A DNA stretch of 64,000 nt from Sphingopyxis chilensis (GTDB lineage: Bacteria; Pseudomonadota; Alphaproteobacteria; Sphingomonadales; Sphingomonadaceae): NCBI RefSeq assembly GCF_035930445.1, contig NZ_CP142394.1:3071501-3135500 (forward strand), in the 5' to 3' direction. The position numbers were made by a program, and so were the translations under genes. Within the stretch, counting starts at the first letter, position 1; the number at the start of each line of letters is the position of its first letter. The notes below the pieces were generated by a model, which did no database searches, was not told where the DNA came from, and worked only from the letters and a program-made list of their open reading frames with translations. This document shows positions 17,333 to 26,389 of the stretch, in pieces.

Positions 17333-17517
17333 AGGTGTCAAGCCGCCGTTGCGGCGGCGGTGCCGCCTATCGGACGCTGGAGCCGGCTGTTGTTTTCGCA
17401 TTAGATGCGGCGGTGAACTCGTCCGGCCCGCCTCCGCTCCTTCCCTCGCGCCGTATCTTCTGCGGCGGGGCGCTGGCCGGCCTGGCCGTCCCTTCCCTTG
17501 GAATTGCGAGACCCACC

Positions 17518-17886
17518 ATGCCCAACCGCGCGATCAATCCCACCGGCGTTTCCTATGCCCAAGCACATCTGGCCGAGGCGCCGGCGCGCTGGCTGTTCGT
17601 CAGCGGCCAGATTCCGGTCGACGAGAAGGGCCAAGTGCCTGCGGACTTCGAGTCCCAATGCCGGCTTGTATGGCGTAATGTCGAAACGCAGCTTCGGGCA
17701 GGCGGCATGTCGTTGCAAGACCTCGTCAAGGTCACCGTCTTTCTGTCCGACCGCCAGTATCGCGAAGCGAACTACAAGGTCCGGCACGAAGTTCTTGGCG
17801 ATTGCTCGCCCGCGCTGACGATCATCATCGCAGACATTTATGACGAGGCCTGGCTGCTCGAGATCGAGGCGATCGCCGCCGTCTAG
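17518..17886 (+). CDS. RidA/YjgF family protein
   Basis: 122 residues from the internal ATG. RidA features: WLFVSGQIPVDEKG, NVETQLRAGGMSLQDLVKVTVFLSDR, and a C-terminal EIEAIAAV. The arginine of the usual 'PaR' active site is replaced in context (CSPALTIIIADIY), so this is not a classical 2-aminoacrylate deaminase and may have another role. The frame is open upstream to at least a GTG at 17413, and codons there read SRRIFCGGALAGLAVPSLG, which looks like a twin-arginine signal; exported RidA-like proteins are possible and the longer start (157 residues) should be considered. Confidence 0.8.
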   Translation: MPNRAINPTGVSYAQAHLAEAPARWLFVSGQIPVDEKGQVPADFESQCRLVWRNVETQLRAGGMSLQDLVKVTVFLSDRQYREANYKVRHEVLGDCSPALTIIIADIYDEAWLLEIEAIAAV

Positions 17887-17895
17887 GGCCGGACC

Positions 17896-18312
17896 CTAGC
17901 GATCCTTGTCGCGCTTCAGGATCAGCGCGGTCGTCGTGTCCTCGACGCCCGCGATCGTCGCGATCCGGTCGCGCGTGGCATTGAGTTGCGCGGCATCGGC
18001 CGCCTCGATCTCGACGAGCAGGTCGATCTCGCCGCTCAACGAATAGCAACGCGCGACCTCCGCCATGCCGGTGATCGCCGCGACAATGTCCGGCGACGGT
18101 GTCCGCGCAAGCCGCAGCTGCAGGATCGCCGCAATCCCGCCTTCGTTGACGATGCGCGCATGATAGCCGCCGATCGTTCCCACCGCCTCGAGCTTCGACA
18201 GTCGCTCACGCACCGAGCTGCGCGCAAGTCCGACCGTCGCGGCGAGCGTCTTGAGCGGGAGACGGGCATTGGCGCGCAGCATCGCCACAATCTGCCGGTC
18301 GATCGCGTCCAT
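17896..18312 (-). CDS. Lrp/AsnC family transcriptional regulator
   Basis: 138 residues starting MDAIDRQIVAMLRANARLP, with GGGGAGGA eight bases before. The N-terminal helix-turn-helix (TLAATVGLARSSVRERLSKLEAVGTI) is followed by the RAM/AsnC ligand domain with GEIDLLVEIEAADAAQL. It lies 9 bases beyond the RidA stop, tail to tail, and 115 bases from the divergent PD40 lipoprotein gene. Target not evident; an amino acid is the usual effector. Confidence 0.93.
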   Translation of the reverse strand: MDAIDRQIVAMLRANARLPLKTLAATVGLARSSVRERLSKLEAVGTIGGYHARIVNEGGIAAILQLRLARTPSPDIVAAITGMAEVARCYSLSGEIDLLVEIEAADAAQLNATRDRIATIAGVEDTTTALILKRDKDR

Positions 18313-18427
18313 TGTCCTCCCCTGCCGCCATAATGGCGCCCGCGCCGCCGATCGGACGCTGGTGTTGCATCCGCGGCTCGGCAAAAAGCGCCGCGCGTCT
18401 GCTAGCGTCTTGCCGGAGAAAAAGTCC

Positions 18428-19330
18428 ATGCCGTTTATCGACCGCGCCGCGATCCTGTTTGGTACCACCGCGCTGTCCGCGTGCAGCGCCGCCGCGGACA
18501 CGTCGGCAACCGGTGCCGCAATGCTTTGGACCCCGGCCGCCATCTCAAGCGAGGGCTATGAATCCTCGCCCACCTTCACCCCCGACGGACAGACGATGAT
18601 CTACCTTGCGGCGGACAAGGATTTCGGCAGCTATCGACTAATGCAATCGAGCTGCACCGGGGGGGCGTGGGGCGCGCCGACGCCGCCATCCTTTGCAAAG
18701 CCACTACCCGTTATCGAAGCTGATGCGTCTATCGCGCCCGACGGCAAGCGACTTTATTATGTTTCGACGCGCCACGCGCCCGAAACCGATAATTTCGACA
18801 TCTGGTATGTCGAGCGCACGCCCGATGGCCGGTGGGGCGATCCGCAACGCCTGCCCGAGCCCGTCAACTCGCCTGCCGCCGAGCTCCTGCCGCGAACCGA
18901 TGCCGCAGGGCGGCTATATTTCGGATCGAGCCGCAAGGGCAGCGCGGGCGGCGGCGACATTTATGTCGCGACCGAGATCCGGCCGGGTGAATGGGCCGTC
19001 GCCAATGTCGGCCCGCCGGTGAGCACCGCGGGCCATGACTATGAAGCCGAGATTTCACGCGACGGACAAACGATGGTCACCGTGTCCGACCGCGGCGACC
19101 GGTCGCATCTGTATCGTTATCGCCGCGAGGGCAACCGCTGGATCGAAACCGGCCGCATCCCCGCCGATCCAGATCAGTTCCAGGTCGGGCCGCTGCTGTC
19201 ACCCAAGGGCGACCGGCTGCTCTTTGCCCAGCGGTACGGCGCGCAGTCGGGCGAAATGTTCCTGATCGACCTCGTCACCGATCCCCACCGGTCTTGGCCG
19301 CCCGACTGTCGCAATCAGGCCGCATCATAG
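18428..19330 (+). CDS. PD40 (TolB-like beta-propeller) lipoprotein
   Basis: 300 residues; start at the ATG behind GGAG. A signal with lipobox LSAC (Cys19) is followed by WD40-like PD40 repeats: YESSPTFTPDGQTMIYLAAD, IEADASIAPDGKRLYYVSTR, YEAEISRDGQTMVTVSDRG and QVGPLLSPKGDRLLFAQR, each with the xxP/DG pattern. Such propellers scaffold protein contacts in the envelope. No OmpA peptidoglycan-binding end is present, so this is not Pal/TolB itself. Its last 16 bases overlap the convergent PhoD gene. Confidence 0.82.
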   Translation: MPFIDRAAILFGTTALSACSAAADTSATGAAMLWTPAAISSEGYESSPTFTPDGQTMIYLAADKDFGSYRLMQSSCTGGAWGAPTPPSFAKPLPVIEADASIAPDGKRLYYVSTRHAPETDNFDIWYVERTPDGRWGDPQRLPEPVNSPAAELLPRTDAAGRLYFGSSRKGSAGGGDIYVATEIRPGEWAVANVGPPVSTAGHDYEAEISRDGQTMVTVSDRGDRSHLYRYRREGNRWIETGRIPADPDQFQVGPLLSPKGDRLLFAQRYGAQSGEMFLIDLVTDPHRSWPPDCRNQAAS

Positions 19331-20946
19331 GCCCGCCGCCCGCGCATCGCCGTCATGCTGTGCGTGCCCTTCAGCGCGGGCGAATGGGTGCGGATCGTTT
19401 CGACGTTGTGCCAGTTCGCGGTGACCTTTTCGCGCGTCAACTGAACCGTCACATAGCCGCGGTCCTCGGTATTCGCCCATTTGAGTTCGGGCGACGAACG
19501 GCGCAGCGCCGAAACGCGCGCCGCGTCCGAGACGCCCTTCGTGTAATTTTCATAGCCGGGCGAGGTGACGCTGTGCCCCGCGATCTCGATCCCCGCGGGC
19601 CGCCCGTCCTCCGCCAGGTCGAACGCCCAGGCGTTGTGCGTGTCGCCGGTCAGCGTGACAAGGTCGGCGTCGGCGCGCTGCGCGGCGGCGAGCAGGCGCG
19701 AGCGCGCCGCCGGATAGCCGTCCCACGCGTCGAGGTTGAACGGCAGCCCCGCCTTCGCCGCGAATTGCCCCGTCTCGACGCGGCGGCGGACATGGTCGGG
19801 CTGGTCGGAACCGAACCAGTCCTTCGTCTCGGGCGGGGCGAACAGGCTGCCCATCACCACCTGCTGCGCGCAGACCTGCCAGCGCGTTCCCGCGCGCGTC
19901 GATCTGGCGAAGCCGTCGAACAGCCATGCCTCCTGCTGCGCGCCGATCATCTGGCGCGCAGGATCACGATAGGCCCCTTCGGCGAATTGCTTGAGCTTCG
20001 CCGCCGGGTCGCCGCCGCCCGCGACGATCTCGTCGATCTCATACTGGCGGTCGCGTGCGGTCACGCGCGTTTCGGGGAGGAAGATCGTCGCGAGATCGCC
20101 GACCTGATAGTCGCGCCAGCGCGTGTCGGCGACGGGCATCCATTCTCGATAGGCGCGCTCGGCCGCCGCTTCGCGAACCCGCCAATCGCCCTCGCCTTCA
20201 TTGTGGTTTTCCGCGCCGCCCTTCCAGACGTCGTTCGCGAATTCATGATCGTCCCACTGGGCGATCATAGGGAACAGCGCGTGGAGGCGTTGGAGGTCCG
20301 CGTCGGCGCGATAGGCGGCGTAGCGCAGCCGGTAGTCGGCAAGACTCACCATCTCGTGCGTGGGCTGGATATCGCGGCCGGGCAGCGCGTCCTTCGGCGA
20401 CGGATAATCGCCGACCTGATATTCGTAGAGATAGTCGCCGACATGCGCGACGAGGTCGATATCGTTCCGTGCCGCCGCATGGGCATAGGCGTTGAACCAG
20501 CCGAACGGCAGGTTCGAGCAGGAGAAGAGCGCGATCGTGAAGGCGCGCGTCGGCCCTGCGGGAAGCGTGCGCGTGCGGCCGGTGATCGACTTAGCCCCGT
20601 CGGGCGCGACGAAGCGGTAGAAGTACCAGCGGCCGGCTTCGAGCCCGTCCACCGTTATTTTTGCGGTGTGGTCGCGCTCGGCTTTGGCGGTGACGCTGCC
20701 GCCCGCGACGACGCGGGCGAAATCGGCGCTGTCGGACAGCTCGATCGTCAGCGCCGTGTCGCTGGCCGCGGCATAGCGCGTCCACAGCAGCACCGAATTC
20801 GCTCCCGGCTCGCCGCTCGCGACCCCGTGAGTGAAGCCCTGCGCCATGGCGGCGAGCGCAGCGCCGGGCAAGGACAGCGCGGCAAGCCCCGCGGTGCCGA
20901 GCTTGATGAGCAAGCGGCGATCGATTTCGTTCCACAGCTGATGCAC
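19315..20946 (-). CDS. Alkaline phosphatase D family protein (PhoD-like), Tat exported
   Basis: 543 residues. The N-terminus DRRLLIKLGTAGLAALSLPGAALA is a twin-arginine signal. The PhoD N-terminal Fn3-like domain (FTHGVASGEPGANSVLLWTRY) is followed by the metallophosphatase core: FSCSNLPFGWFNAY, VAHVGDYLYEY, IAQWDDHEFANDVWKGG and VTLTGDTHNAWAFDL. These motifs carry the calcium/iron ligands of the family. It would hydrolyse phosphomono- and diesters in the periplasm. I see no clear Pho box in the 60 bases upstream of the start. Confidence 0.93.
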   Translation of the reverse strand: MHQLWNEIDRRLLIKLGTAGLAALSLPGAALAAMAQGFTHGVASGEPGANSVLLWTRYAAASDTALTIELSDSADFARVVAGGSVTAKAERDHTAKITVDGLEAGRWYFYRFVAPDGAKSITGRTRTLPAGPTRAFTIALFSCSNLPFGWFNAYAHAAARNDIDLVAHVGDYLYEYQVGDYPSPKDALPGRDIQPTHEMVSLADYRLRYAAYRADADLQRLHALFPMIAQWDDHEFANDVWKGGAENHNEGEGDWRVREAAAERAYREWMPVADTRWRDYQVGDLATIFLPETRVTARDRQYEIDEIVAGGGDPAAKLKQFAEGAYRDPARQMIGAQQEAWLFDGFARSTRAGTRWQVCAQQVVMGSLFAPPETKDWFGSDQPDHVRRRVETGQFAAKAGLPFNLDAWDGYPAARSRLLAAAQRADADLVTLTGDTHNAWAFDLAEDGRPAGIEIAGHSVTSPGYENYTKGVSDAARVSALRRSSPELKWANTEDRGYVTVQLTREKVTANWHNVETIRTHSPALKGTHSMTAMRGRRAYDAA

Positions 20947-21009
20947 TGCCTTGTCCTCCTGCCTCGCGCCGACGGCTGTGCCCGCTGCGTGTTACAGCTT
21001 CGTGCCGGG

Positions 21010-22149
21010 CTAGCCGCTGATCCCGAGCGCGAGCAGCAACAGCATAAACCAGATCACCGCGAACAGGCTGAAAAAGAGGAGCAGCGTCGCGCGCACAAGC
21101 GCCCCGAACCGCGACGAGCGATAGGCGCCGCGCAGCTGGCGGTACATGTGGAAGGGTACATAGAGCATCGCGAAAAAGGTCGCGAGTTCGCCGAAGATCG
21201 TCAGGTTGAGCAATCGCACCACGACGAACAGGAGCAGCATGAACGAAATCGAATAGGTGACGAAGACGAAATGGTCGTAGGTGTGAAAGCGCCGGCTGAA
21301 CGGAAAGAGCAGCCACATGAAGGGGAGCGACAGCGGGATCAGCGCCCATGCGAATTTATAGGCGTTCGCCTGGAGCTTGTAGAGAACCAGCGCAGGGTTC
21401 GCGAACGCCTTCTTCAGACCATGATCGATGAAGGGCACCCCCGTATCGACCTTGTTGCGCGAGATGAAATCGGCGCTCGTTTTGACCTGATCGGCCGGAT
21501 TTTCGAGGACCGGCGGCCCCGCCGCACGATCGGCATCGCGCTCGGCTTTGCTGCGGCTTCGCGAAATGCCGAGATAGTCGGCGCTTTTCTGCAGCACGTC
21601 GCGTTCGGTCTTCAGCGCATCGCGCCGCGCGGCGGGCAGGTCGGCCTTCGCCAGTTCGGCGTCGACCCGGTCGACCTCCTCCTGCATGCTGTCCTTGATC
21701 GCCGCGGTGCGCGTCTGCTCGGCCGCGGCCTTCGAGAGCTCCTCGCCGACGCCGCCGCCGCTGCCGACCATCGCGAGCACCGCATAGGTCAGGAACACCG
21801 CGAACAGGAACAGCGCGAGCGGCGAGATGAAGCGCGCGCGTTCGCCATGGATATAACGGCGCGTCAGGTCGCCGGGGCGCCAGGTCAAGAGCGGCAGCGT
21901 GTTCCAGATCTTGCCCTCGAAATGGAAGATCGCATGGACGAGGTCATGCCCGATCGCGCCGAAACTGCGATGCACGTCGGCGCGCTGGCCGCAATGATGG
22001 CAGTGCGATCCCACGAGACTGGTGCCGCAATTGAGGCAGCGCAGCGGCCCCTGGCCGTGCGCTCCGCCTTCGCCGCGGCGCGGTTCGACCGCGCGCGCCG
22101 CGAGGCCCGCCGTCACCGCGCTCCCGATACCCTCGATATCCCCTGTCAT
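21010..22149 (-). CDS. DUF3667 family membrane protein with zinc ribbon
   Basis: 379 residues from the ATG after AGGCAGGGGG. A zinc ribbon CLNCG...CHHCGQ (Cys38, 41, 50, 53) is followed by a region typical of DUF3667 (FHFEGKIWNTLPLLTWRPGDLTRRY, HGERARFISPLALFLF). One membrane helix at about 110-130, a coiled-coil-like charged stretch at 140-215, then three or four helices at the C-terminal end. No function is established. It is divergent from proA, 79 bases apart. Confidence 0.88.
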   Translation of the reverse strand: MTGDIEGIGSAVTAGLAARAVEPRRGEGGAHGQGPLRCLNCGTSLVGSHCHHCGQRADVHRSFGAIGHDLVHAIFHFEGKIWNTLPLLTWRPGDLTRRYIHGERARFISPLALFLFAVFLTYAVLAMVGSGGGVGEELSKAAAEQTRTAAIKDSMQEEVDRVDAELAKADLPAARRDALKTERDVLQKSADYLGISRSRSKAERDADRAAGPPVLENPADQVKTSADFISRNKVDTGVPFIDHGLKKAFANPALVLYKLQANAYKFAWALIPLSLPFMWLLFPFSRRFHTYDHFVFVTYSISFMLLLFVVVRLLNLTIFGELATFFAMLYVPFHMYRQLRGAYRSSRFGALVRATLLLFFSLFAVIWFMLLLLALGISG

Positions 22150-22228
22150 GCCCCCCTGCCTAAAGGCGCGCGCGGCGGCGCGCAACGGGGCTTTCGAGAG
22201 TCGGGAAAAACATGATAGTGGCCGCGTC

Positions 22229-23515
22229 ATGAACGCCGAAGCCCTGACCGCCCCGCCCCTGCCCGGCGATGCCGCCGCCCTGATCGCCGACATGGGCGCG
22301 CGCGCGCGCGTCGCGGCAAAAAAGCTCGCGCTGATGCCGACCGCCGACAAGGCAGCGGCGCTGGGTGCAGCGGCAGCGGCGATCCGCGCGCGTTCGGCCG
22401 AGATCCTCGCCGCCAACGCCAAGGATATGGCCGCGGGGCAGACCAATGGCCTCTCGTCCGCGATGCTCGACCGGTTGCGGCTCGACGCGGGCCGGCTTGG
22501 CGCGATCGCCGATGCGATCGACGCGGTCGCGGCGCTGCCCGACCCGGCCGGCAGCGAGATCGACCGTGTGACGCGCCCCAACGGGTTGGTGCTGAGCCGC
22601 GTCCGCGTGCCGCTCGGTGTCGTCGGCATCATCTATGAAAGCCGCCCCAATGTGACCGCCGACGCCGCAGCGCTCGGGCTGATGTCGGGCAACGCCGTGA
22701 TCCTGCGCGGCGGCAGCGAGGCGGTACAGTCGAACCGCGCGCTTCACGCGGCGTTCGCGGCGGGGCTGGTCGAGGCCGGACTGCCCGCCGATGCCGTCCA
22801 ACTGGTCCCGACGCAGGACCGCGCCGCGGTCGGCGCGATGCTGCGCGCGCAGGGGCTGATCGACATCATCATTCCGCGCGGCGGCAAGGGGCTGGTCGCG
22901 CGCGTGCAGGACGAGGCGCGCGTCCCCGTGCTCGCGCATCTCGACGGGCTCAACCACCTCTATATCGACGGCGCCGCCGACCCGGCAAAGGCGGTCGAGC
23001 TGGCCGTGAACGCCAAGATGCGCCGCACCGGCGTCTGCGGCGCGACCGAGACGATCCTGATCGACCGCGCCTACCCCGCGCCGCTCGCCATCATCGACGC
23101 GCTGATTGCGGCGGGATGCGAAGTGCGCGGCGACAAGGGCGTCGTGGCGCTGAGTCCGCATGTCGAGCCCGCCAGCAACGGCGACTGGGACACCGAATAT
23201 CTCGACGCGATCGTGTCGATCGGACAAGTCGATGGCCTCACCGGCGCGCTGGCGCATATCGACGCGCATTCGAGCCGCCACACCGACGCGATCGTCACCG
23301 AGGACGCCGCGACCGCCGAACGCTTCCTGGCCGGGGTGGACAGCGCGATCGTCATGCACAATGCCTCGACACAGTTCGCCGACGGCGGCGAATTCGGCCT
23401 CGGCGCCGAAATCGGCATTGCGACGGGACGCCTCCACGCTCGCGGGCCCGTCGCATTGGAAGGGCTCACCACCTATAAATGGCTGGTGCGCGGCACGGGA
23501 CAGGTCCGGCCCTGA
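22229..23515 (+). CDS. proA: Gamma-glutamyl phosphate reductase
   Basis: 428 residues, the usual length. Catalytic Cys270 lies in RRTGVCGATETILID; other family blocks are PLGVVGIIYESRPNVTADAAAL, GGSEAVQSN, and the C-terminal GGEFGLGAEIGIATGRLHARGPVALEGLTTYKW signature (first and last parts quoted in fragments elsewhere in the family). It reduces gamma-glutamyl phosphate to the semialdehyde in proline synthesis. proB is not in the window. Its end overlaps the nadD start by 37 bases, making it the first gene of a long co-directional run. Confidence 0.97.
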   Translation: MNAEALTAPPLPGDAAALIADMGARARVAAKKLALMPTADKAAALGAAAAAIRARSAEILAANAKDMAAGQTNGLSSAMLDRLRLDAGRLGAIADAIDAVAALPDPAGSEIDRVTRPNGLVLSRVRVPLGVVGIIYESRPNVTADAAALGLMSGNAVILRGGSEAVQSNRALHAAFAAGLVEAGLPADAVQLVPTQDRAAVGAMLRAQGLIDIIIPRGGKGLVARVQDEARVPVLAHLDGLNHLYIDGAADPAKAVELAVNAKMRRTGVCGATETILIDRAYPAPLAIIDALIAAGCEVRGDKGVVALSPHVEPASNGDWDTEYLDAIVSIGQVDGLTGALAHIDAHSSRHTDAIVTEDAATAERFLAGVDSAIVMHNASTQFADGGEFGLGAEIGIATGRLHARGPVALEGLTTYKWLVRGTGQVRP

Positions 23516-24189
23516 CTCGTCCCTCCAGATCGGGGCGCCTCCCCACCGGCCTCCTCGGCGGCAGCTTCAATCCCGCGCATGGCGGGCATCGCGCGATCAG
23601 TTTGAACGCGATCGACGCGCTCGGGCTCGATGAACTGTGGTGGCTGGTGTCGCCCGGCAATCCGTTGAAACCGAAGACCGGCATGGCTTCGCTCCCTGCG
23701 CGCCTCGGATCGGCGCAGCGCGCGGCGCGGCGTTCGCCCATTCGCGCGACCGCGATCGAGGCCGAGCTGGGCACGCGTTACACCGTCGATACGCTGAAAA
23801 AGCTCGTCCGACGCTACCCCGACCGCCAGTTCATCTGGATCATGGGCGCCGACAATCTGGTCCAGTTGCCCCAGTGGCGCGACTGGCGGGGGATCGCGCG
23901 GTTGATGCCGATTGCGGTTGTCGCGCGTCCGGGCTATAATGACCGCGCCCGTGCAAGACGTGCGATGGGATGGCTGCGGCGCTTTGTCCGGCCCGCAGAC
24001 CAGAAGACGCATTGGACAGACTGGAGACCGCCCGCCCTCGTGTTCCTGCGATTTTCGCCCGATGTGCGATCCGCAACTGCGATACGGCAGGCCAACCCCC
24101 GCTGGTTCGAACGCTATGAAGGCCGCGCGATGCGCGACCCGCTGACGCGTTCATGGCTGGTGGAACCGACCAAGAAAGGACGCATTTGA
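23479..24189 (+). CDS. nadD: Nicotinate-nucleotide adenylyltransferase
   Basis: 236 residues. GLLGGSFNPAHGGHRAIS gives the nucleotidyltransferase HxGH-like motif (HGGH); WWLVSPGNPLK and WIMGADNL are the NadD-specific blocks, and SATAIR near the end is the ISSTxIR equivalent. It makes deamido-NAD from NaMN and ATP. The ATG used lies inside the 3' end of proA; the conserved part begins about 20 residues later, so a shorter product from a non-ATG start is possible. The stop overlaps the rsfS start (TTGA). Confidence 0.94.
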   Translation: MAGARHGTGPALTRPSRSGRLPTGLLGGSFNPAHGGHRAISLNAIDALGLDELWWLVSPGNPLKPKTGMASLPARLGSAQRAARRSPIRATAIEAELGTRYTVDTLKKLVRRYPDRQFIWIMGADNLVQLPQWRDWRGIARLMPIAVVARPGYNDRARARRAMGWLRRFVRPADQKTHWTDWRPPALVFLRFSPDVRSATAIRQANPRWFERYEGRAMRDPLTRSWLVEPTKKGRI

Positions 24190-24584
24190 TCTCCGCCACC
24201 CAGGGGGCCGCGCCCGGCGCCGCACCCGCCAATGACAGCGTGGACGCGCTCCACGCGCTGATCCTCCACCAGCTGGACGAGGACCAGGCCCAGGAAACCA
24301 TTTCCATCCCGCTTGCCGGCAAGAGCAGCATCGCCGACCATATGGTGATCGCGAGCGGCCGGTCGACGCGTCACGTCTCGGCGATCGCCGAGAAGCTGGC
24401 GCAGCGGATCAAGCAGGAAGCGGGCCGCAGCGTTCGCGTCGAAGGGCTGCCCAACGCCGATTGGGTGCTGATTGACGCAGGCGACGTCATCGTCCACCTG
24501 TTCCGGCCCGAGGTGCGTAGCTTCTACAACCTCGAGCGCATGTGGTCGTTCGGCGACGCGCCGCCGGTCGCAGCAGCGAATTGA
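24186..24584 (+). CDS. rsfS: Ribosomal silencing factor RsfS
   Basis: 132 residues if it starts at the TTG that overlaps the nadD stop and follows AAAGGA at a good distance; an in-frame ATG 11 codons upstream (24153) has no such site. Family blocks: SIADHMVIASGRSTRHVSAIAEKL, EGLPNADWVLIDAGDVIVHLF and PEVRSFYNLERMW. RsfS binds L14 and blocks subunit joining in starvation. The nadD-rsfS-rlmH order is widespread in proteobacteria and supports the call. Confidence 0.95.
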   Translation: MISATQGAAPGAAPANDSVDALHALILHQLDEDQAQETISIPLAGKSSIADHMVIASGRSTRHVSAIAEKLAQRIKQEAGRSVRVEGLPNADWVLIDAGDVIVHLFRPEVRSFYNLERMWSFGDAPPVAAAN

Positions 24585-24616
24585 CGCAACCGCCGCCTGA
24601 AGGTTAGGCGGCGGAT

Positions 24617-25045
24617 ATGTTGCTGCACATCATCGCGCGCGGGCGCATCGGGCGGTCCCCCGAGGCCGAGCTGGTCGATCGCTATATGAAGCGCGTGAGC
24701 TGGGCGCAGAAGATTTCGGAACTGCCCGATAGCGGGGGGCGCATGCCCGCCGCGGCCGACAACAGCCGCACCATCCTGCTCGACGAGGGCGGCGAGCAGA
24801 TGTCGTCGCTCGAATTTGCCAAACTGCTCGAAACATGGCGCGACGGCGGGGTGCGCGAGGCGCGCTTCTGCCTTGGCGCGGCCGACGGCTTCACGCCCGA
24901 GGAGCGCGAAGGCGCCGACAAGGTCATCGCCTTCGGCCGCGCGACCTGGCCGCATTTGATGGCGCGCGCGATGCTCGCCGAACAATTGTGGCGCGCGACG
25001 AGCATCGTCGCGGGGCACCCCTATCACCGCGAGGGCCGGCAATGA
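24617..25045 (+). CDS. rlmH: 23S rRNA (pseudouridine1915-N3)-methyltransferase
   Basis: 142 residues of the SPOUT class. LLDEGGEQMSSLEFAKLL, FCLGAADGFTPEERE and the C-terminal AEQLWRATSIVAGHPYHRE are the RlmH signatures (the last is the knot and active-site tail). It methylates pseudouridine 1915 in helix 69 of assembled ribosomes. The stop overlaps the ATG of the EnvC-like gene by four bases. Confidence 0.97.
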   Translation: MLLHIIARGRIGRSPEAELVDRYMKRVSWAQKISELPDSGGRMPAAADNSRTILLDEGGEQMSSLEFAKLLETWRDGGVREARFCLGAADGFTPEEREGADKVIAFGRATWPHLMARAMLAEQLWRATSIVAGHPYHREGRQ

Positions 25046-26256
25046 GGCGCGCCGCGATCATCGTTGCCGCCACCGCCGCTTTCGCTGGCGGCGCGCTTGC
25101 GCTGGCGCAGGGCGATATTTTCGATCCGCGGGTGATCGCCGCGCGCGAGCGCGAACAGCTCATCGAGGCAAAACAACAGTCGGCGCAAGCGATGGCGCGC
25201 AGTGCGCTGCTCGAAAAACAGGCGACCGCCGCGAGCAGCGAAGCCGACCGGCTGAAGAAACGCAGCGCAGCGCTCGCCGCGCGTATCCAGTCGGCCGAAG
25301 CCGATATCAGCGCGGGCGAGGCGCGCGTCGCGCTCGTCAGCCGCCGCCTGTCGGCGCAGCGCGCGCGGCTCGCCGAACAGCAGCAACCCCTGCTCGAACT
25401 CGCCGCGGCGCTCCAGCAATTGAGCCGCCAGCCGCCGGTCAGCGTGCTCGCGCAGCCAGGCTCGCTTTCCGACATGGTCCACGCGCGCGCGGTGATCGAC
25501 GCCGCGATGCCGGTGATCGAGCGCCGCACCGCTGGCGTGCGCCGCGAACTCACCTTGCTCGATACGACGCGACGGCAGCAGGCGGTGGCGCTGAAGGCGC
25601 TTTCGACGAGCAAGGCGCAGCTCGCGCACCGCCGCGACGCGCTGACCCGGCTCGAAAACGAAGGTCGGCTGCGTTCGCGCGAATTGATGAGCAGCGCGCA
25701 ACTCGAAGCCGACCGCGCGCTCGGGCTGGGTGAAAAGGCGCGCGACATCGTCGATCTGATGGATTCGCTCGAAGCCGATGGCGCGGTGCGTGCCGAACTC
25801 GCACAGCTTGCAGGGCCGATCCCGCGCCCGCGCAACCCCGAAGGCGATATCGCCGCCGCCGCGCCGCCCGCCCCCGCGGAGGCCGAGTTGACCCGCGGCG
25901 CCTATCGCCTGCCGGTCGTCGGGCGCATCGTCGCCGGACTCGGCGAAGTCAACGACAGCGGCGTGCGATCGCGCGGCATCACGATCGCGGCGCGTCCCGG
26001 CGGGCAGGTCGTCGCCCCCGCGCTCGGCCGCGTCGGCTTTGCCGGCGACTATCGCGGCTATGGCAAGATCGTGATCATCGACCATGGCGGCGGCTGGGTC
26101 TCGCTGCTGACCGGGATGATCGCGCTGTCGGTCGGGGTCGGCGACACCGTGGACGCCGGCGCGCCGGTCGGACGCGCCGGGTCGGACGACAGCCGCATCA
26201 CCGTCGAACTTCGCAGGGCGGGGCGCCCCGTCGATGTCGTCGCGATGATCGGCTGA
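25042..26256 (+). CDS. EnvC-like murein hydrolase activator (degenerate LytM domain)
   Basis: 404 residues. Signal peptide (to about ALAQG, residue 25), coiled coil from about 30 to 255, then an M23/LytM domain at about 290-404 (AARPGGQVVAPALGRVGFAG, YRGYGKIVIIDHGGGW). The zinc ligands of active LytM enzymes are missing: the first His-x3-Asp becomes SRGIT, the HxH motif before the end becomes ITVEL. This is the EnvC pattern: a non-catalytic activator of amidases at division. Translationally coupled to rlmH and followed by ctpA, another envelope-maintenance gene. Confidence 0.9.
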   Translation: MRRAAIIVAATAAFAGGALALAQGDIFDPRVIAAREREQLIEAKQQSAQAMARSALLEKQATAASSEADRLKKRSAALAARIQSAEADISAGEARVALVSRRLSAQRARLAEQQQPLLELAAALQQLSRQPPVSVLAQPGSLSDMVHARAVIDAAMPVIERRTAGVRRELTLLDTTRRQQAVALKALSTSKAQLAHRRDALTRLENEGRLRSRELMSSAQLEADRALGLGEKARDIVDLMDSLEADGAVRAELAQLAGPIPRPRNPEGDIAAAAPPAPAEAELTRGAYRLPVVGRIVAGLGEVNDSGVRSRGITIAARPGGQVVAPALGRVGFAGDYRGYGKIVIIDHGGGWVSLLTGMIALSVGVGDTVDAGAPVGRAGSDDSRITVELRRAGRPVDVVAMIG

Positions 26257-26389
26257 GTGAGCGGTTCGTCGCCCATCCGGCCGCTGTCCCGCACAGGGAT
26301 GCCCCGCTTGACCCGTGCAGATTTGCATAGGATGATGGCGCGCCGGGGATTATAAGGCGGGATGGCTCTCGCCCGAGTGAAAGACTGAC

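Noticed and set aside
19294..22215. 973-codon open frame on the plus strand
   Set aside because: Runs antisense through the PhoD and DUF3667 genes; Arg/Ala/Gly-rich composition is that of a high-GC shadow frame.
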